This document shows positions 1 to 12,269 of a stretch of 64,000 nucleotides of DNA, piece by piece (the first letter of the stretch is position 1; the number at the start of each line of letters is the position of its first letter). This DNA comes from Plazaster borealis (Eukaryota; Echinodermata; Asteroidea; Forcipulatida; Labidiasteridae), in assembly GCA_021014325.1 (NCBI GenBank), contig CM037472.1, positions 33,690,234 through 33,754,233 of the forward strand. Reading direction: 5' to 3'. Below the pieces are notes generated by a model. The model ran no database searches, had not been told where the DNA came from, and worked only from the letters and a program-made list of their open reading frames with translations. The position numbers and the translations under genes were made by a program.

Positions 1-544
1 GGAGCATTCAAAGAGGCAATGGAAACCGTGGAAGTCTGCCTCGAGGAAAAGTCTGGGTCTGTTTTTGGATCTCAAGTTGTTTATATTTTTTTTTTGCACT
101 GCTAGCATTTGCTGCTGGGAACATTTCAATTGTTGTGACCTGCTTTTAGTAAAAGGGAAAATACTTATTCATGGTGATCTTGTGTGTTTATTTAATATTT
201 GAGGGTGTGAATGAATTTGCCCTTTCAAAAATCATTGATGTATCTTTACCTTATTCAAACCTTATTCAATGTGTCAGCTTGCATTCCTTCAAGGACAAGG
301 AGTAGGCAGTAAGATGTACCATGGGGAGATGGGGGAGGGGGTTCATTGCTTGGAGTAGCGTACAGAGAACACGATAAGATATTCACATCTCATATTACAA
401 GGTTCTATGAAGTGTCCTTGGTTACCGGTGAACGGTGGAAAGATGGGGACTGTGAACGTTCTTGAAGAAACTTACTCAAAGCACACTGCACGGTCTCTTT
501 TAGTTCAAGCTCAACTCCTTTCGGGGGCCGCATAAATTTATTCC

Positions 545-1323
545 ACATTTAAGATGGGGTTTCCGAGTGATTTGTTCCTTTAAATTTTCATGAATCAAGA
601 GCAGCACTTTGATGTCTAGTGAGACTTCAACTTCAGTTCCTCTCTGAATTGCTTCATAGAATATACAAATATTGGATGCATATGAGTGCATTGTCGCCGA
701 ATATAATCACAAGGTGAAATCTGGGACTATTCCATTTTACGAGGGCGAAGCTGACTAAAATGGAAAGGCCAGATTTTACTGAGTGATTATATTCTGCGAT
801 AATGCACAAACGAAATGCATTCAATATTTGTTTTATATAACTCACACATACATCCTTGCAGCGCATCCTTGTCATTTCAAAAAATTGTTCACAATAAACA
901 CAAATTAGACACGGAAACTCGTCCACCCCACACTCTAAAAAAACACTTCTAAACAACCTGGACGACTCCATGTAGACACCAACTGTGTCCGCCGTGACAT
1001 GACCTTGCCTCGTTAGGACAAACGAGCGGGGACCGAAATTTTGGAATTGAGTTGCAAAGTGCCCGAAAGCTTCCTATAATTATCCATACACATGTAGGAC
1101 TCCTTTATTACATTTTGGAGTGTCGCAGCATGATACCATGGCAAAATAAAGGATTACATGTGACGGGTGTTCCACCAATCAAATGACAAGGATCTGTGTG
1201 TGCGGTATGTAATCATAACTCATGGATGAAAGGGAACCATTGGTTTCCAATCCATGCACAAAATATGAGTGAAATGGGCATTGTCAAAACCGAGGGTGAT
1301 TAACTTTGAAATGTAGTAGGCAC
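545..1323. mobile_element. Interspersed element of about 780 bp with deleted and inverted relatives
   Basis: Ends 'catttaagatgg ... gatttgttcctttaaatt' and 'ccgagggtgattaac ... aatgtagtagg' reappear joined by a deletion at 8426-8652. The internal 'ttactgagtgattat ... aactcacacataca' recurs inverted at about 4415-4830. Confidence 0.65.
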
Positions 1324-1489
1324 ATTTGCCTTCCCTAACTAAACACACCTGAGCACGTGCCATACTTTTTTGGTTCACCTCAAGGCAAGGTTTCTCCAGG
1401 CTGTGCTTTTGAGACATCCTTTTCCTCTCAGAGACATAGAATAAAAAACAATTGTGATATTAATAACACTGTAAATTATGGAGTTATAT

Positions 1490-1864
1490 TTAAAGGTATC
1501 GTACACGTTTGGTAATGACTCAAAACAAATATTAGCATAAAAACTTACTTGGTAACGAGCAACGGAGAGCTGTTGATAGTATAAAACATTGTGAGAAACG
1601 ACTCCCTCTGAAGTAACCTAGTTTTTGAGAAAGAGGTAATTTCTCACTAAAATAATAAAATACTTCTTGCAAGAAGCCTTTTATTTCTATCTGAAAGCAC
1701 ACAAATTTGTACAACAAGGGTGTTTTTCTTTCATCATTTTCTTGCAACTTCAATGACCAATTGAGCCCAAATTTTCACAGGCTTGTTATTTTATGCACAT
1801 GTTGGGATACACCAAGTGAGAACACTGGTCTTTGACAATTTCCAAACGTGTTCAGCGCCTTTAA
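1490..1864 (+). mobile_element. TTAA-flanked MITE, 'acacgtttggtaa' family
   Basis: Bounded by TTAA at 1490-1493 and 1861-1864, with matching ends 'aggtatcgtacacgtttgg' and 'ccaaacgtgttcagcgcct'. Non-coding. TTAA target duplications are typical of piggyBac-type elements; the superfamily is inferred from that alone. Confidence 0.8.
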
Positions 1865-1865
1865 A

Positions 1866-2009
1866 CATATTCCACTCATGTGTAACTCCATTTTCTTGGA
1901 ACTTCGATGACCAATTGTTGACCAGGCTTGTTATTTTATGCATATGTTGGGATACACCAAGTGAGAACACTGGTCTTTGACAATTTCCTAACGTGTTCAG
2001 TGCCTTTAA
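1866..2009 (+). repeat. Partial second copy of the preceding MITE
   Basis: Repeats the last about 140 bp of the element at 1490-1864 (cttcgatgaccaatt through aacgtgttcagtgccTTAA), a terminal duplication placed directly downstream. Confidence 0.8.
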
Positions 2010-4255
2010 GCACAAAAAAGGAATTTGAAAATAGCGATATAGCAGATAGTGGCAATTAGACAACAGAATGTAACGTGAACTTAGTATCTGAAGTAAATAC
2101 TAAAAATCATGAGTTTCTTTGAGTGAATTCAATTATAAGACGACACCCGACAAAACTGTGTCAGATTGTTTATAATACCAGACACCATGTTAAGGGAGAG
2201 TAGCCAAAACGCCACCAAATTAAGTAACGCCCTTTTGGAAAAAGCAGGTCACAACACTTTTAATTCATTTATTTGTTTTTCTCCATCGCTAACTACTTTA
2301 CTACCAAGCCAGGTTTATGGATACACTACTATAACTCATCATCATCACCATCACCATCATCGGCTTGATTTTCTTGCCGGGAGTCAAAACAAGAGAGTAA
2401 TTAATCCGACTGTCCTTGCTATATGCCGCTTGTTTTAATCTGCTCTAGCTATATGCGGCAATCTCTTGCCAGGGTTTCTACTTTAATAACGATGTGCTTG
2501 TCACATTTTCTTCACATGGATACTGCCGGCTTTTTGATAATCACTCTAACATATTTAAAGCCTCTTGCTTTTTTATAAAGCCTTTTCAATAAAGGGGACT
2601 TAAAACATTATTGTTTTCTTTTTCCTTTTTCCTCTATGTTGTTATCATCCGCTTTTAACCCTTTAGATACCATTCATTTCTGTATAATCATCACAAAACG
2701 CCCAGACATTGCTAATATTGTTCATTTCTTTAATCAAATTTTGTCAGTAAATGAAACAGAAAATTTAGTTTTGTTTTTAGAATACTATGTTAACAAACTA
2801 CATTGGAAAATTTCATATCCGGATATGACCTTTACTTACTAAGGTCAAACCTTGCGGCCGTAATGGGCATTTTGGTGCAAGCCGCTTGTGGCCTCTATGG
2901 TCTCTAAAGGGTTACAGAAAGTACTGACCCCTTGCAAATGATGTCATCACCAGTACACCAGAATTCTTTGAGGGGGGGGGGTTGGGGACCATGCAAAAAT
3001 GCTTTGTAAATTTATCATCCGCGTGCATTTCCGTGCATGGGTAAACTGCTAATGTGCACTCCATACCTTCAAACATGATTGACCCCAAAATGGTGCACTG
3101 TGTAACTACTGGACACTTCAGCATCGGGTCTATATCCTAATGAGGAATATCAATGCAATATTGACATCAGATAAAAGTGAATGTTTGATCCCCATTGGTG
3201 AGCTCATCTTAAGACTAAAATAAGGTTAGGTTTTGTGATGTATTTTTTAATCTTGAGCTAAAAGCTGCACCAAGAAAACTTCATTACACTTCCCCCTTAA
3301 TGATTTGCCGCGTCAAATTGTTATCTTTGGCTTGCTTGAGGTGCAAATGTTCAAGCCAGAGCTGGGGAAAGGCGCGGCACACCTTTAAATCAGGGGGCTT
3401 CCCGGTACTTTCTGTATGAAAAAATGATCTCAGCAAATGATTACCTAGCCTCACCACACCATTGGCTTCAATTATGCTAAGCCACAAGCAGATCAATGAT
3501 ACGTGTACATGGATGAATTTGATGTATCCTCGGGGTATAATAGGACCTTTGACCCTGTCAAAGTAAGAAATAAATAAGTAATTCCAGAATGTAATAATTC
3601 AGTGATATGATTCCCATGCCCCATGGCCCATTTTTGTCATGGCCCTGCGTCCTTTTGGTAGCATATTTTCATTACACACATGGATCAATAATAGTTTTAA
3701 GCGCAATTAGCACACACAAGCAACTGCTTCTGATGTCATGATGTATGTAAACATGCCTTCTAGAAATTCTACCCTCATTCTGCTCTAACTTTTCGACTTG
3801 CAGTAAAGCAGCTATAACAAAACTAGCAGCTATTAAATTTCAAACTGGATTTTACGAGCAACGTTCGACAGATCGCATTGCTCAATTTTGAAGGACTTGT
3901 TCATTTGAACGTGATTATATATTTCTTTTCCCCTTGTATCTTGAAAGATGTAAGCTAATGGGTTTAGCTCGGAGGGTTTAAGATTCATCCGATTAATATA
4001 GGAAATGCATATATGTATCTTATATCACCCTTCAGGGGGGGTAAAAAAAAACCTGGTATTTTAACATGTTGACGTCTGCCCCTTACGGGATTGCCTGGTG
4101 CATGTAGCATTTGCTGGCTCTTCTCTTGTGACAACTTGGTTGTTTTATACAAGATGTTCTTGCTCTGTGCGTACTTTTACTCTTCTTATTAATTTTTGAT
4201 CTCATTGTATTTATGCCCCTCACAGATCTGCCTTTTTACAATAGTACAGTAAGTT

Positions 4256-4281
4256 AATCAATCAATCAATCAATCAATCAG

Positions 4282-4326
<45 letters not shown>

Positions 4327-4345
4327 TAATCAATCAATCAATCTT
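4256..4345. repeat. ATCA tetranucleotide microsatellite
   Basis: About 22 near-perfect ATCA units with single-base variants. Confidence 0.95.
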
Positions 4346-4414
4346 AATCAATGGTTGATCCATGTTGGCAATTACCAAGTTTATATAAACTGGTAACAAC
4401 ATCAAGTAAAGCAT

Positions 4415-4830
4415 TTTTTATACCTCACACACACAGATCCTTGTCATTTGATTGGTGGAACACGTGTCATGGGTTATCCATTTTTTTGCCGAGTATTTAC
4501 TGCCGCAATAATCCGCAATATTTTTTACACATCGTTTCCAAATGAGGCAAGGTCATGTCATAGCGGACAAGGTTTGTGTCTGCAATAAGTCACCCGCGTT
4601 GTTTGCTAGAATTTGTAGAGAGTTGGGTGGACGAGTTTTTTGTGTCTATTTTGTGGTTATTGTGAAAAAATTTCAATTGACAAGGATCTATGTGTGAGTT
4701 ATAGAAAACAAATGTCAGATGCATTATATTTGTGCATTGTCGCACAATTTAATCACTCAGTAAAAATCTGGCTTTTCCATTTCACTCAGCTTTGTCTCAC
4801 AAAATGGAATAGTCCAGATTTTAACTGATG
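4415..4830 (-). mobile_element. Inverted relative of the 545-1323 element
   Basis: 'gtgtgagttatagaaaacaa' and 'aatcactcagtaaaaatctgg' match the reverse complement of about 775-860; ends are degraded. Confidence 0.6.
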
Positions 4831-6624
4831 ATATTCTGTGCCAATTCACTCATGCATCCAATATTTGTATAATAAACAATATGGTGAACATTGTGTAACA
4901 TTGACCATATCCTTTCTCTATGCATCGACCAACCAAATAGTGAAGCTAAATTGTTTTAGCAGTCAGTGTTTTGAAGACGGACTTGTTTTTATGATAAAGG
5001 CTCCTTAACTATACACAAGTTTCTAAATCAGTGAAGACTTTTCCAGATATCTCAAAAACTCTCAACTCAAATTCGCTGAGTCAACTTTTTTTTTAGGACC
5101 AAGGTACTTTTAGAAGCATCTTTTTTAAACGGAACTAGTCGGATCAGAATGGAGACATCTAAAATGCAATATTTTAGTGAAACTGGACAGAATTAACCTG
5201 GTTACTAACGTCATGCTAAAGTGGTACTATTAAATGACTAACCATTTCTACTCTGACGCCAAGAGACATGATCTCTAAAAGTGGTCAGTTTGGGACCGTC
5301 TATCATGTCATTTGCATTTTTGATTAATCACATTTCAGGCTGGGTTTAATCCGATTAGCTTGAAATGTGAAATGCATCTTGAAGAGAAGTTATGCTGCAT
5401 GGTGGGGTGCATGCTAACTTTTATTTAAGCCTCTTTGCTGGCCTGTCATCTTGACCATGTTGTTTGATTGATCATGCATGCATCAACACGTTACTTGCCT
5501 TTGTGAAGGATATATGTGCTCACCGCAAGCTTGTACATGATTTAGATTCAAAGCAGGTTTGATTGTCGACCCGCCCACTCAGACAACACCAAACTGTGTT
5601 TGATACAGTGGGGGGGGGGGGGGGGACGACGACTGCTTGAATTATTATGATTTGAAACGACAACCATGTAGTGATGCTGTGATGTACGATAATGCATATG
5701 TCATGTAGTAATGTTGCCGAGAGACCTTTTTAGGTGATGCAGACTTCTTCTCTTATTTTGCTCTATTGATGTAACCATACTGACAGTGCTTAATGGCAAA
5801 ATGGTCTGATACCAGTCGTTCTATATCTTGATAACGTCAGTTTGTAAGGTACTGTAAATGCTTGTTGACTCGGAACCTGCACGTAAATCATCAGCCAGCC
5901 GGTAATTAATTTCAATATCCATAAGAAAATTCAAATGAGGCTGTTTGTCTTGAGTTCGTTCTCTCTTGCTCTCTCAAGGAGGACGATGTCTTCGTGGGAC
6001 TCTCGTCGCCATCTTGATTCTAAAAAGTGAAATCTTGTGCGTCTACTTCTTTTTACATTTGAAAAGTAATAAATCCTGCAAATTAGGATTTTTTTGTTTG
6101 TACTTTATCAAGTCTATCTCAGGCATGCAACTCTTCCCCGTTTCCGCGGATTTCCGCGCTTTTTAAAAAATGATCAGCGCTAAAATAAAAAAAAATTGTA
6201 AAAAAAAACAAACAAAAAAAACACACTTTTTAATTTTTTTTATTTTTTACAATATTTTTTTTAAAGCCTAATATATGCTTGGCAACAACAATGTACAACT
6301 ACAATAATGTTAAATAAGCCTAGTTACTGGATCAACGGGGTGCCCCAATTCGACCAGCGTAAGTGTGTGACGCGCGCTCACTTGACGTTCCACGATCATT
6401 CTTACATCATGTAGTGTTTCAGCTCTTATTTTAAGGGTCCATTCACTGGCCTGTACATGCTAAGAATGCACCTAAGAGCATAATAAACCTCAACATTTTC
6501 TAGGGTACCATTGTGGGTATCATGTCCCTTGGCGTTTTGGCTGCCTCGCTCCGCGCTTGCATTGTGCCTTTGAAAATGTTCCTCTTTTTTTTCATCGTGC
6601 AGTTGCATGCCTGCTATCTGCTCT

Positions 6625-6800
6625 GGAATGGCAAAAGTCGCAGGTTTGAATCCCAGCCGGCAGGCATATTACTTGGGTGTGATTCGAACCCACAGCTGTG
6701 GATTATTTTTCACAGGACTCGGGGGGGGGGGGGGGGGGGAAGTACTGAGTATACAGTGCTAATCACACATACCGGTGTTTGGGTAAAACACAAATGAAGT
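6625..6800 (+). mobile_element. Second SINE family fragment
   Basis: 'gtcgcaggtttgaatcccag ... ctgtggattatttttcacag ... agtactgagtatacagtgct'; relatives at 49130-49275 and 42026-42135. A poly-G run at 6720-6739 lies inside. Confidence 0.65.
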
Positions 6801-6820
6801 TCTTTATCCTCGATGCAAGT

Positions 6821-7194
6821 TTAAAGGTATCGTACACGTTTGGTAATGACTCAAAACAAATATTAGCATAAAAACTTACTTGGTAACAAGCAATGGAGAG
6901 CTGTTGATAGTATAAAACATTGTAGGAAACGACTCCCTCTGAAGTAACATAGTTTTTGAGAAAGAGGTATTTTCTTGCTAAAATAATAAAAACTTCTTGC
7001 AAGAAGTTTTTATTCCTATCTGAAAGCACACAAATTTGTACAACAAGGGTGTTTTTTCTTTCATCATTTTCTTGCAACTTCGATGACCAATTGAGCCCAA
7101 ATTTTCACAGGCTTGTTATTTTATGCATATGTTGGGATACACCAAGTGAGAACACTGGTCTTTGACAATTACCAAACGTGTTCAGTGCCTTTAA
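6821..7194 (+). mobile_element. TTAA-flanked MITE, 'acacgtttggtaa' family
   Basis: 374 bp between TTAA at 6821 and TTAA at 7191-7194; closely similar to 1490-1864 in the same orientation. Confidence 0.8.
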
Positions 7195-8106
7195 CATCTG
7201 TTGAAATGGAAGTCTATCGGCTCATTAAATGCCGTCCTATGATAAATGTCGTAGTTAGCCATCGAGGAAAGTGCTGAGAAGTCTCTTTCAAGTGTCATTG
7301 CAAATAATATCTTCACACAAATTCCTGATTTCTATAATCATGATTTCAGGTCACTGAGTTCCCCGTAATGAAATCTCAGAAATCTCTGATTGTTTCTGGC
7401 TCTTTCCATCCCAACCCTTCCCCCTTGTGAATCCTATAATGCCCACCCTCTCTATGCAAATATTCCATCAGCATCATTCAAGTTCACATTGACGCACAAC
7501 ATCATGTCCCTCCATCAAAACAGGAATCATCTTTCCCTGCCATTTTGTATGTACTCAGGCCTACATGGTCATATTAAACTTTCTTTCACGCGGCACATAA
7601 AAATCCCAAAGCATGCCCCCGAGTGTTTTCACAGCCAGGCTAGGCATTCCCTGACGAGTGTTGATTGCTGTTTCAACCGCCACGTTCCGTCCGTGCCCGG
7701 CAAGAGTCACTTTCAGATTTGGCTTTTTTTTCCGCGGCTGTTGACTTTTGACATTTCTTTTTTTCAAGGGGGGGGGGGAAGTTATGGGTTTGGGTGTGGG
7801 TGGCAGTGGATTATTTCCCTTGTATAGCAAAGCAAAAATGCAATACAAAATACATCAGTTGCTGATTCAAAGATCAGCTACTCCATGTTAGCATTCAGTG
7901 TACACAAACATTATTCAGTCTCTAGCCCAGGTGGGACCCCTCCGTTGCATAAACAAACTGGCGCCCTACCAGGGCTAATTCATGTTGGATGATATTGTTC
8001 CGGTGGATGGGGGGGGGGGTGGCTACCAGATGGGGTACTGTTGCATTCTGTTTGAAATTATCCAAGAAACACTTTTTGGTAACTCGTCTTTAGCCTTGTG
8101 AAATAG

Positions 8107-8344
8107 CACTTTGCATCAAGAGTGCTTTATAATAAATGTTATTCTCATATAGTGCAGGTTAACTGCCTGGAGCATTTATAAAGAGTTCCAGGAACCAACC
8201 TGTATTGCAGGTTTAGTATGATATAGAAAAGATAGAAAAGATCACTGCAGTTAAGGGAAATTTAAACCCATTCCAGGAACTCTTTATAAGTGCTCCACTA
8301 TGTGATAATAACACTTATTATAATAAAGTGCTATATGCAAAGTG
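8107..8344. mobile_element. Foldback element of about 240 bp
   Basis: Left arm 'cactttgcatcaagagtgct ... gagcatttataaagagttcc' pairs with right arm 'ggaactctttataagtgctcc ... aaagtgctatatgcaaagtg'. A SINE head begins immediately after it. Confidence 0.75.
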
Positions 8345-8426
8345 GCATGTCGTGGTCGAGCGGTCAAAAGGGCACCGGACTTGAGCTCTGGTGTTTCTGA
8401 TCAGCAGAGTGTGGGTTTGAGTTCCA
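8345..8426 (+). mobile_element. SINE head fragment
   Basis: tRNA-like head only ('tgtcgtggtcgagcggtcaa ... gtgtgggtttgagttcc'), cut off after the B box. Confidence 0.75.
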
Positions 8427-8652
8427 AATTTAAGATGGACTTTCCGAGTGAATTTCTTTAAATTTTCATGAATCGACAGCAGCACTTTGACGTGTAGTGA
8501 GACTTCAATTTGCAGTTCCTCTGACTCAGTGCTTCATAGAATAAATAATTAATGGATGGAAAGGAATTATTTGTTTCCAACACATGCACAAAATAAGTGT
8601 ACAACTGGCATTTGTTAAAACCGAAGCAATTACCTTTTCAATGTAGTAGGAA
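8426..8652. mobile_element. Deletion derivative of the 545-1323 element
   Basis: Contains both outer ends of 545-1323 with the central about 550 bp missing. It directly follows a truncated SINE head (8345-8426). Confidence 0.65.
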
Positions 8653-8698
8653 TAGATACAGCTAAACCTTTGGTTGTACATTATGTAAATGAGGAGAT

Positions 8699-9328
8699 AT
8701 CATAGAGTTGTATATAAAAACTAGAGGGCGCACTGGCAATGCTGCGTGCTCAAACGCGACGGGACCGCAAGGAGACATGCGTGCCATTTTGTCGAGGGCA
8801 ACATTGAATACGAAGTACGCAGTGTGCATGTTAATACACGCTATGCTGTCAAAAACGGGCGGCCGTTTTAAAGTTGTTTCATGGGGCTTATCTTATTTGT
8901 TTCAATAGAGGATGAACAACATTATTAATAGCACTATGTCATGATTATTTTATTGTCCAAAGTGAAGGAATATAATTCTAAAATCTTAGTTTTATTCGGG
9001 GACTATAAAATACTAAACGGTCTTCACTGGAATTCACGAAAAGTTCATATTTCATGGTAAACTATTGTTCTGTAGCAACACACATTAATAAGTCTAGACA
9101 CAAATAACATCATTTGAACTTTAGATAAACATCTTCAACAGAATAAGTTTTATTTACAATCATTTTGGCTCTTTGGAATATCCTGTAAAAAATGGCAAAT
9201 TGTATCAACAACCATGGTCGCGACGATGTTTGTTGTTTTTTGCCTACGTACAAAATGGCCACCGCTCGCCCTTGTTGGGCCGCTGATTAGGCTAGTGCGC
9301 CCTCTAGTTCTTATATATAACTCTATGG
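8699..9328. mobile_element. TIR element with 'ctagagggcgcact' ends
   Basis: About 630 bp; left end catagagttgtatataaaaa then ctagagggcgcact, right end agtgcgccctctag then ttcttatatataactctat. No coding capacity seen. Confidence 0.75.
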
Positions 9329-9405
9329 GATATATACACTTCTTGGTTTTTCGTTTGTCAAGTCTAGTAATATAGTGTACGCCATGTCTGTCGTTACTCC
9401 CTGGC

Positions 9406-9803
9406 GCCGAATTATCAAATTTGGTGGAGTATGTTAAGAATGATAAGGGGAAATTATAAAGAACTAGAAGAATGCTTATTCTCTTCACCAAAATAGACAA
9501 TATTAGAAGCAAGGTAGCCTCTGTTTACAGACAAAAATTAGTCTAGACCCTTAACAGGATTGCACGCAGATAAAACCTTAAGATGGAAGACTCATGAATA
9601 AGGCCCAAAAAGAAAAATTGTTTGTTTGTCCTCGTCCGACCGAATTATCAAATTTGGTGGAGTATGCTAAGAATGATAAGGGGAAATTATAAATGCTTTT
9701 TCATTCTCTTCACCAAAATAGACAATATTAGAAGCAAGGTAGCCTCTGTAAACAAACAAAAATTGGTCTAGACCCTTAACAGGATTGAAAGCATATAAAA
9801 CCA
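9406..9803. repeat. Direct tandem duplication, period about 233 bp
   Basis: 9406-9576 and 9639-9803 are nearly the same (aattatcaaatttggtggag ... cccttaacaggatt), followed in both copies by 'aagaaaaattgtttgtttgtcc'. Confidence 0.8.
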
Positions 9804-10845
9804 TTGTATTCAGGGAAAAGAAAAATTGTTTGTTTGTCCTTGTCCGACCAACTGTCATTTGCGTCACGACCAAAACAGGGTTTTTTTCTTCTTTTTTTTT
9901 CTTTTTTTCTTTTCTTCCTTTTTTCCCAAAATGTTCATTAAAAATCTCCAAAGAATGTTGAAACAGGAAGAAACTATAAAATCTTGTTAGTTGAACAGTT
10001 GTTAGTATTAAAATACTATTCAAAAGACATTCAAAAAAAGAGTTCAATACAGTCAAGTGCTGTGTTTTGATTTTGGACTTAATATTTTAATACCAAAGAG
10101 TTAATTTATATTCCCAAATACGATATCCATATTTGAAAAATTTAAAAATAAAAAATCGGCCTACCGACCCTACCTTTTGAGGACCCTCTATAAACAAACA
10201 ACCTTTTTTTTCTTTTGGTCCTAAGGCACAAAGCAGTAAAGTAAGGCTTGTATTCCTTGTTCACCTTTCAAAGTAGTTTCCACTAATGAACGTGTGAATT
10301 ATTTCCAGGGTTACCTTTGTAATGTTTGTAATGTTTAAAGATGAAAGCTTAGCGGTACTCACAAAATCACAAGCTGATTAACAAACTAACAAAAGCTACT
10401 AATGTGCATACTGAAATAATTTTCTCAGCCTTGCCACAGAACCTAACATGCTAAATATGTGGCGGATTCCATCAAATTTCATTATTAACCACAAATTATA
10501 TTAATGTCGCTTAAGAGCATATCGACACAAAGTGCTTTTGCAGGCTGTGAAGGTCAACAATGGGGGCAATGTCATTGTTGTTATTCTCTGCGAGTTGCTG
10601 ACGTATTTCGTGGGGTTTTGCAGTAAAGGAATTTACACCAGCTCTGAAATGCTGAAAAGGACAGTAAAGAGTAAAGTTCATGACTGGTCAAATTTTTTGT
10701 ACTGCATTGGTCGCATTTATGCGTCCCCCCCCCCACCCCCAACCCCTCTCCATGATGTAGTTAAAAGGTGCTATATCATGCACTTCAAAAAAATATAGTT
10801 GTGAACATAGCTACTTCAGTGATATGCAATACAACATTTGAATTG

Positions 10846-11228
10846 TTAAAGGGTCTGTATACGTTTGGTAATGACTCTGAAAATTAATTGCAATAAAAAC
10901 TTACTTGGTAAAAAGTACAGCAACTTTGGATAGTATAATGCATTTTGGGAAACTTTTCACTTCGAAGTACTGCGGTTATGGAAAAAGAGATCTCTTTTTA
11001 TCCCCCAAAATTTGAATCTGAGAAGCGTTATTGCAGTAACGTTTCCCAGATTGTGTATTCCAATTGCAGCTTATTCTTCCTTCGTGGACATAACCGCTCC
11101 AGATTTTCGATAATATCTCAAAAACGCTACCACCTTTTGAAATGAAAGTTTTATGGTATATATCTACAACTAAATAGGATTGAAACAAACAATGGGTTCC
11201 AACTACCAAACGTATACAGACCCTTTAA
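10846..11228 (+). mobile_element. TTAA-flanked MITE, 'gggtctgtatacgtttgg' subfamily
   Basis: TTAA at both ends (10846-10849, 11225-11228) and inverted ends gggtctgtatacgtttgg / ccaaacgtatacagaccc. Related to 36113-36509. Confidence 0.82.
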
Positions 11229-11248
11229 ATACCATGTTGCTAAACCCA

Positions 11249-11452
11249 AGATGTGGGCCCAATTTCAGAGAGCTGCTTAAGCACAAAAAGAAGCTCAGCA
11301 CAAAACAATTATGCTTACCAGAATAAGGTTACCAGCTAAAGCACCATGTGGCATGTACCATCTAAGACTGGTATTCTGCTCGTTTTTGCTTGTTTGCATT
11401 TAGTTGTTCAGCAATATGTTCTGCTTAAGCAGCTTTATGAAACTGCCCTGCT
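11249..11452. mobile_element. 'gggcccaatttcat' MITE
   Basis: Starts gggcccaatttcagagagct and ends gcagctttatgaaactgccc; internal 'ccagaataaggttaccagct' matches other copies. Confidence 0.75.
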
Positions 11453-12120
11453 AAAAAGATAATATTGCTAGACCTGCCCTGCTACCTGCAGCGCTGCTAA
11501 CTAGCCCTTCCGCCTGACAAAGGATCACTGCCAAAGAGCAGACAAGCGCACATTTTTTAGCTAAGCTCAGAAAGCTGTTTGCTTGTCAGAAATGTCTTAC
11601 CAGCCAAAATATCAAAATGTGCTTGTCAATGATGTGAATGGTTCCACTGCTCAAATTTGCTGCTAAAGTAAGCAGTGTTGTTTAACGTATGAAGAAAACA
11701 AAGCTACACACTCTAACCATCCCACTGTTTGAATACACAGGTGATGCACACAATCTATAAATACCTTTATAAAATTGAGTCTAACAGAAATACTTGTACT
11801 GGAAAAAAAAATTGTATCAGCTAGATTCCTGTCGAATGAGTACTATTTATCAGCCCAAAGTTTTACTCGTTTGAGTCCCGATTGGGAGATTTTTTACATG
11901 ACCACATAAATATTTGTGAGGAGGTGTTTGGGGTTTGGGTTTTTTCTTGTTTCTTTTCAGAAGAAATTAACTGAAAACCAACTTTATTTGCCAATTCTTC
12001 CCCATTCTAGCAATAAGAATCAGGAGAACAATGATTCAGTATTTCAAGATATCACAAAATATCCTCGGCATCAAAGAATGTGAGTGGTCGATTTACTCAC
12101 AATTTCTTTTGTCTTTGCAG

Positions 12121-12269
12121 GAAGTGACAATGAATCTTACACCAGCGAGCATGACGAATCCTACAAGCTCATGTCTGAGGAAGATAGGCGTATCGCTGAT
12201 CTTGGCAAGCCGCAGTTGGGTGAAACCAACCGTCTCGAAGTCAAGATTATGGAGAGCGCAGAGTTTAAG
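12121..12269 (+). CDS. SLC8A: NCX coding exon 1 of 4 in window
   Basis: Acceptor 'tttgcag' ends at 12120 and donor 'gtttgt' starts at 12270. The exon enters in phase 1 (needs one base from an unseen upstream exon) and ends in phase 0. It encodes the segment GSDNESYTSEHDESYK through MESAEFK, the linker following calcium-binding domain 2. Confidence 0.93.

Larger units (their letters stand above)
1..12120. other. Repeat-rich DNA upstream of the first recognised NCX exon
   Basis: Because the exon at 12121 enters in phase 1, at least the 3' part of this stretch must be NCX intron. I found no exon I can defend. It holds TTAA-flanked elements, SINE fragments, foldbacks, an ATCA microsatellite and poly-G runs, listed separately. 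The remainder is AT-rich sequence without recognisable content. Confidence 0.6.

Noticed and set aside
1..60. Open frame at the left edge (GAFKEAMETVEVCLEEKSG)
   Set aside because: Looks slightly protein-like, but no donor site follows in a phase that fits the 12121 exon, and I do not recognise it as NCX.
2166..2438. Plus-strand frame with a His run
   Set aside because: The His run comes from a (CAT/CAC)n microsatellite; no other coding evidence.
2960..6740. Poly-G runs (2970, 5611, 6720) as regulatory G-quadruplexes
   Set aside because: Simple homopolymers scattered through repeats; nothing ties them to a promoter or transcript.
7390..7848. Overlapping 145- and 95-codon frames on opposite strands
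   Set aside because: No recognisable domain; includes a poly-G run and no splice-consistent context.
9667..10056. 129-codon minus-strand frame with a Lys/Glu-rich run
   Set aside because: The charged run is a poly-pyrimidine tract read antisense; it spans a duplicated repeat.
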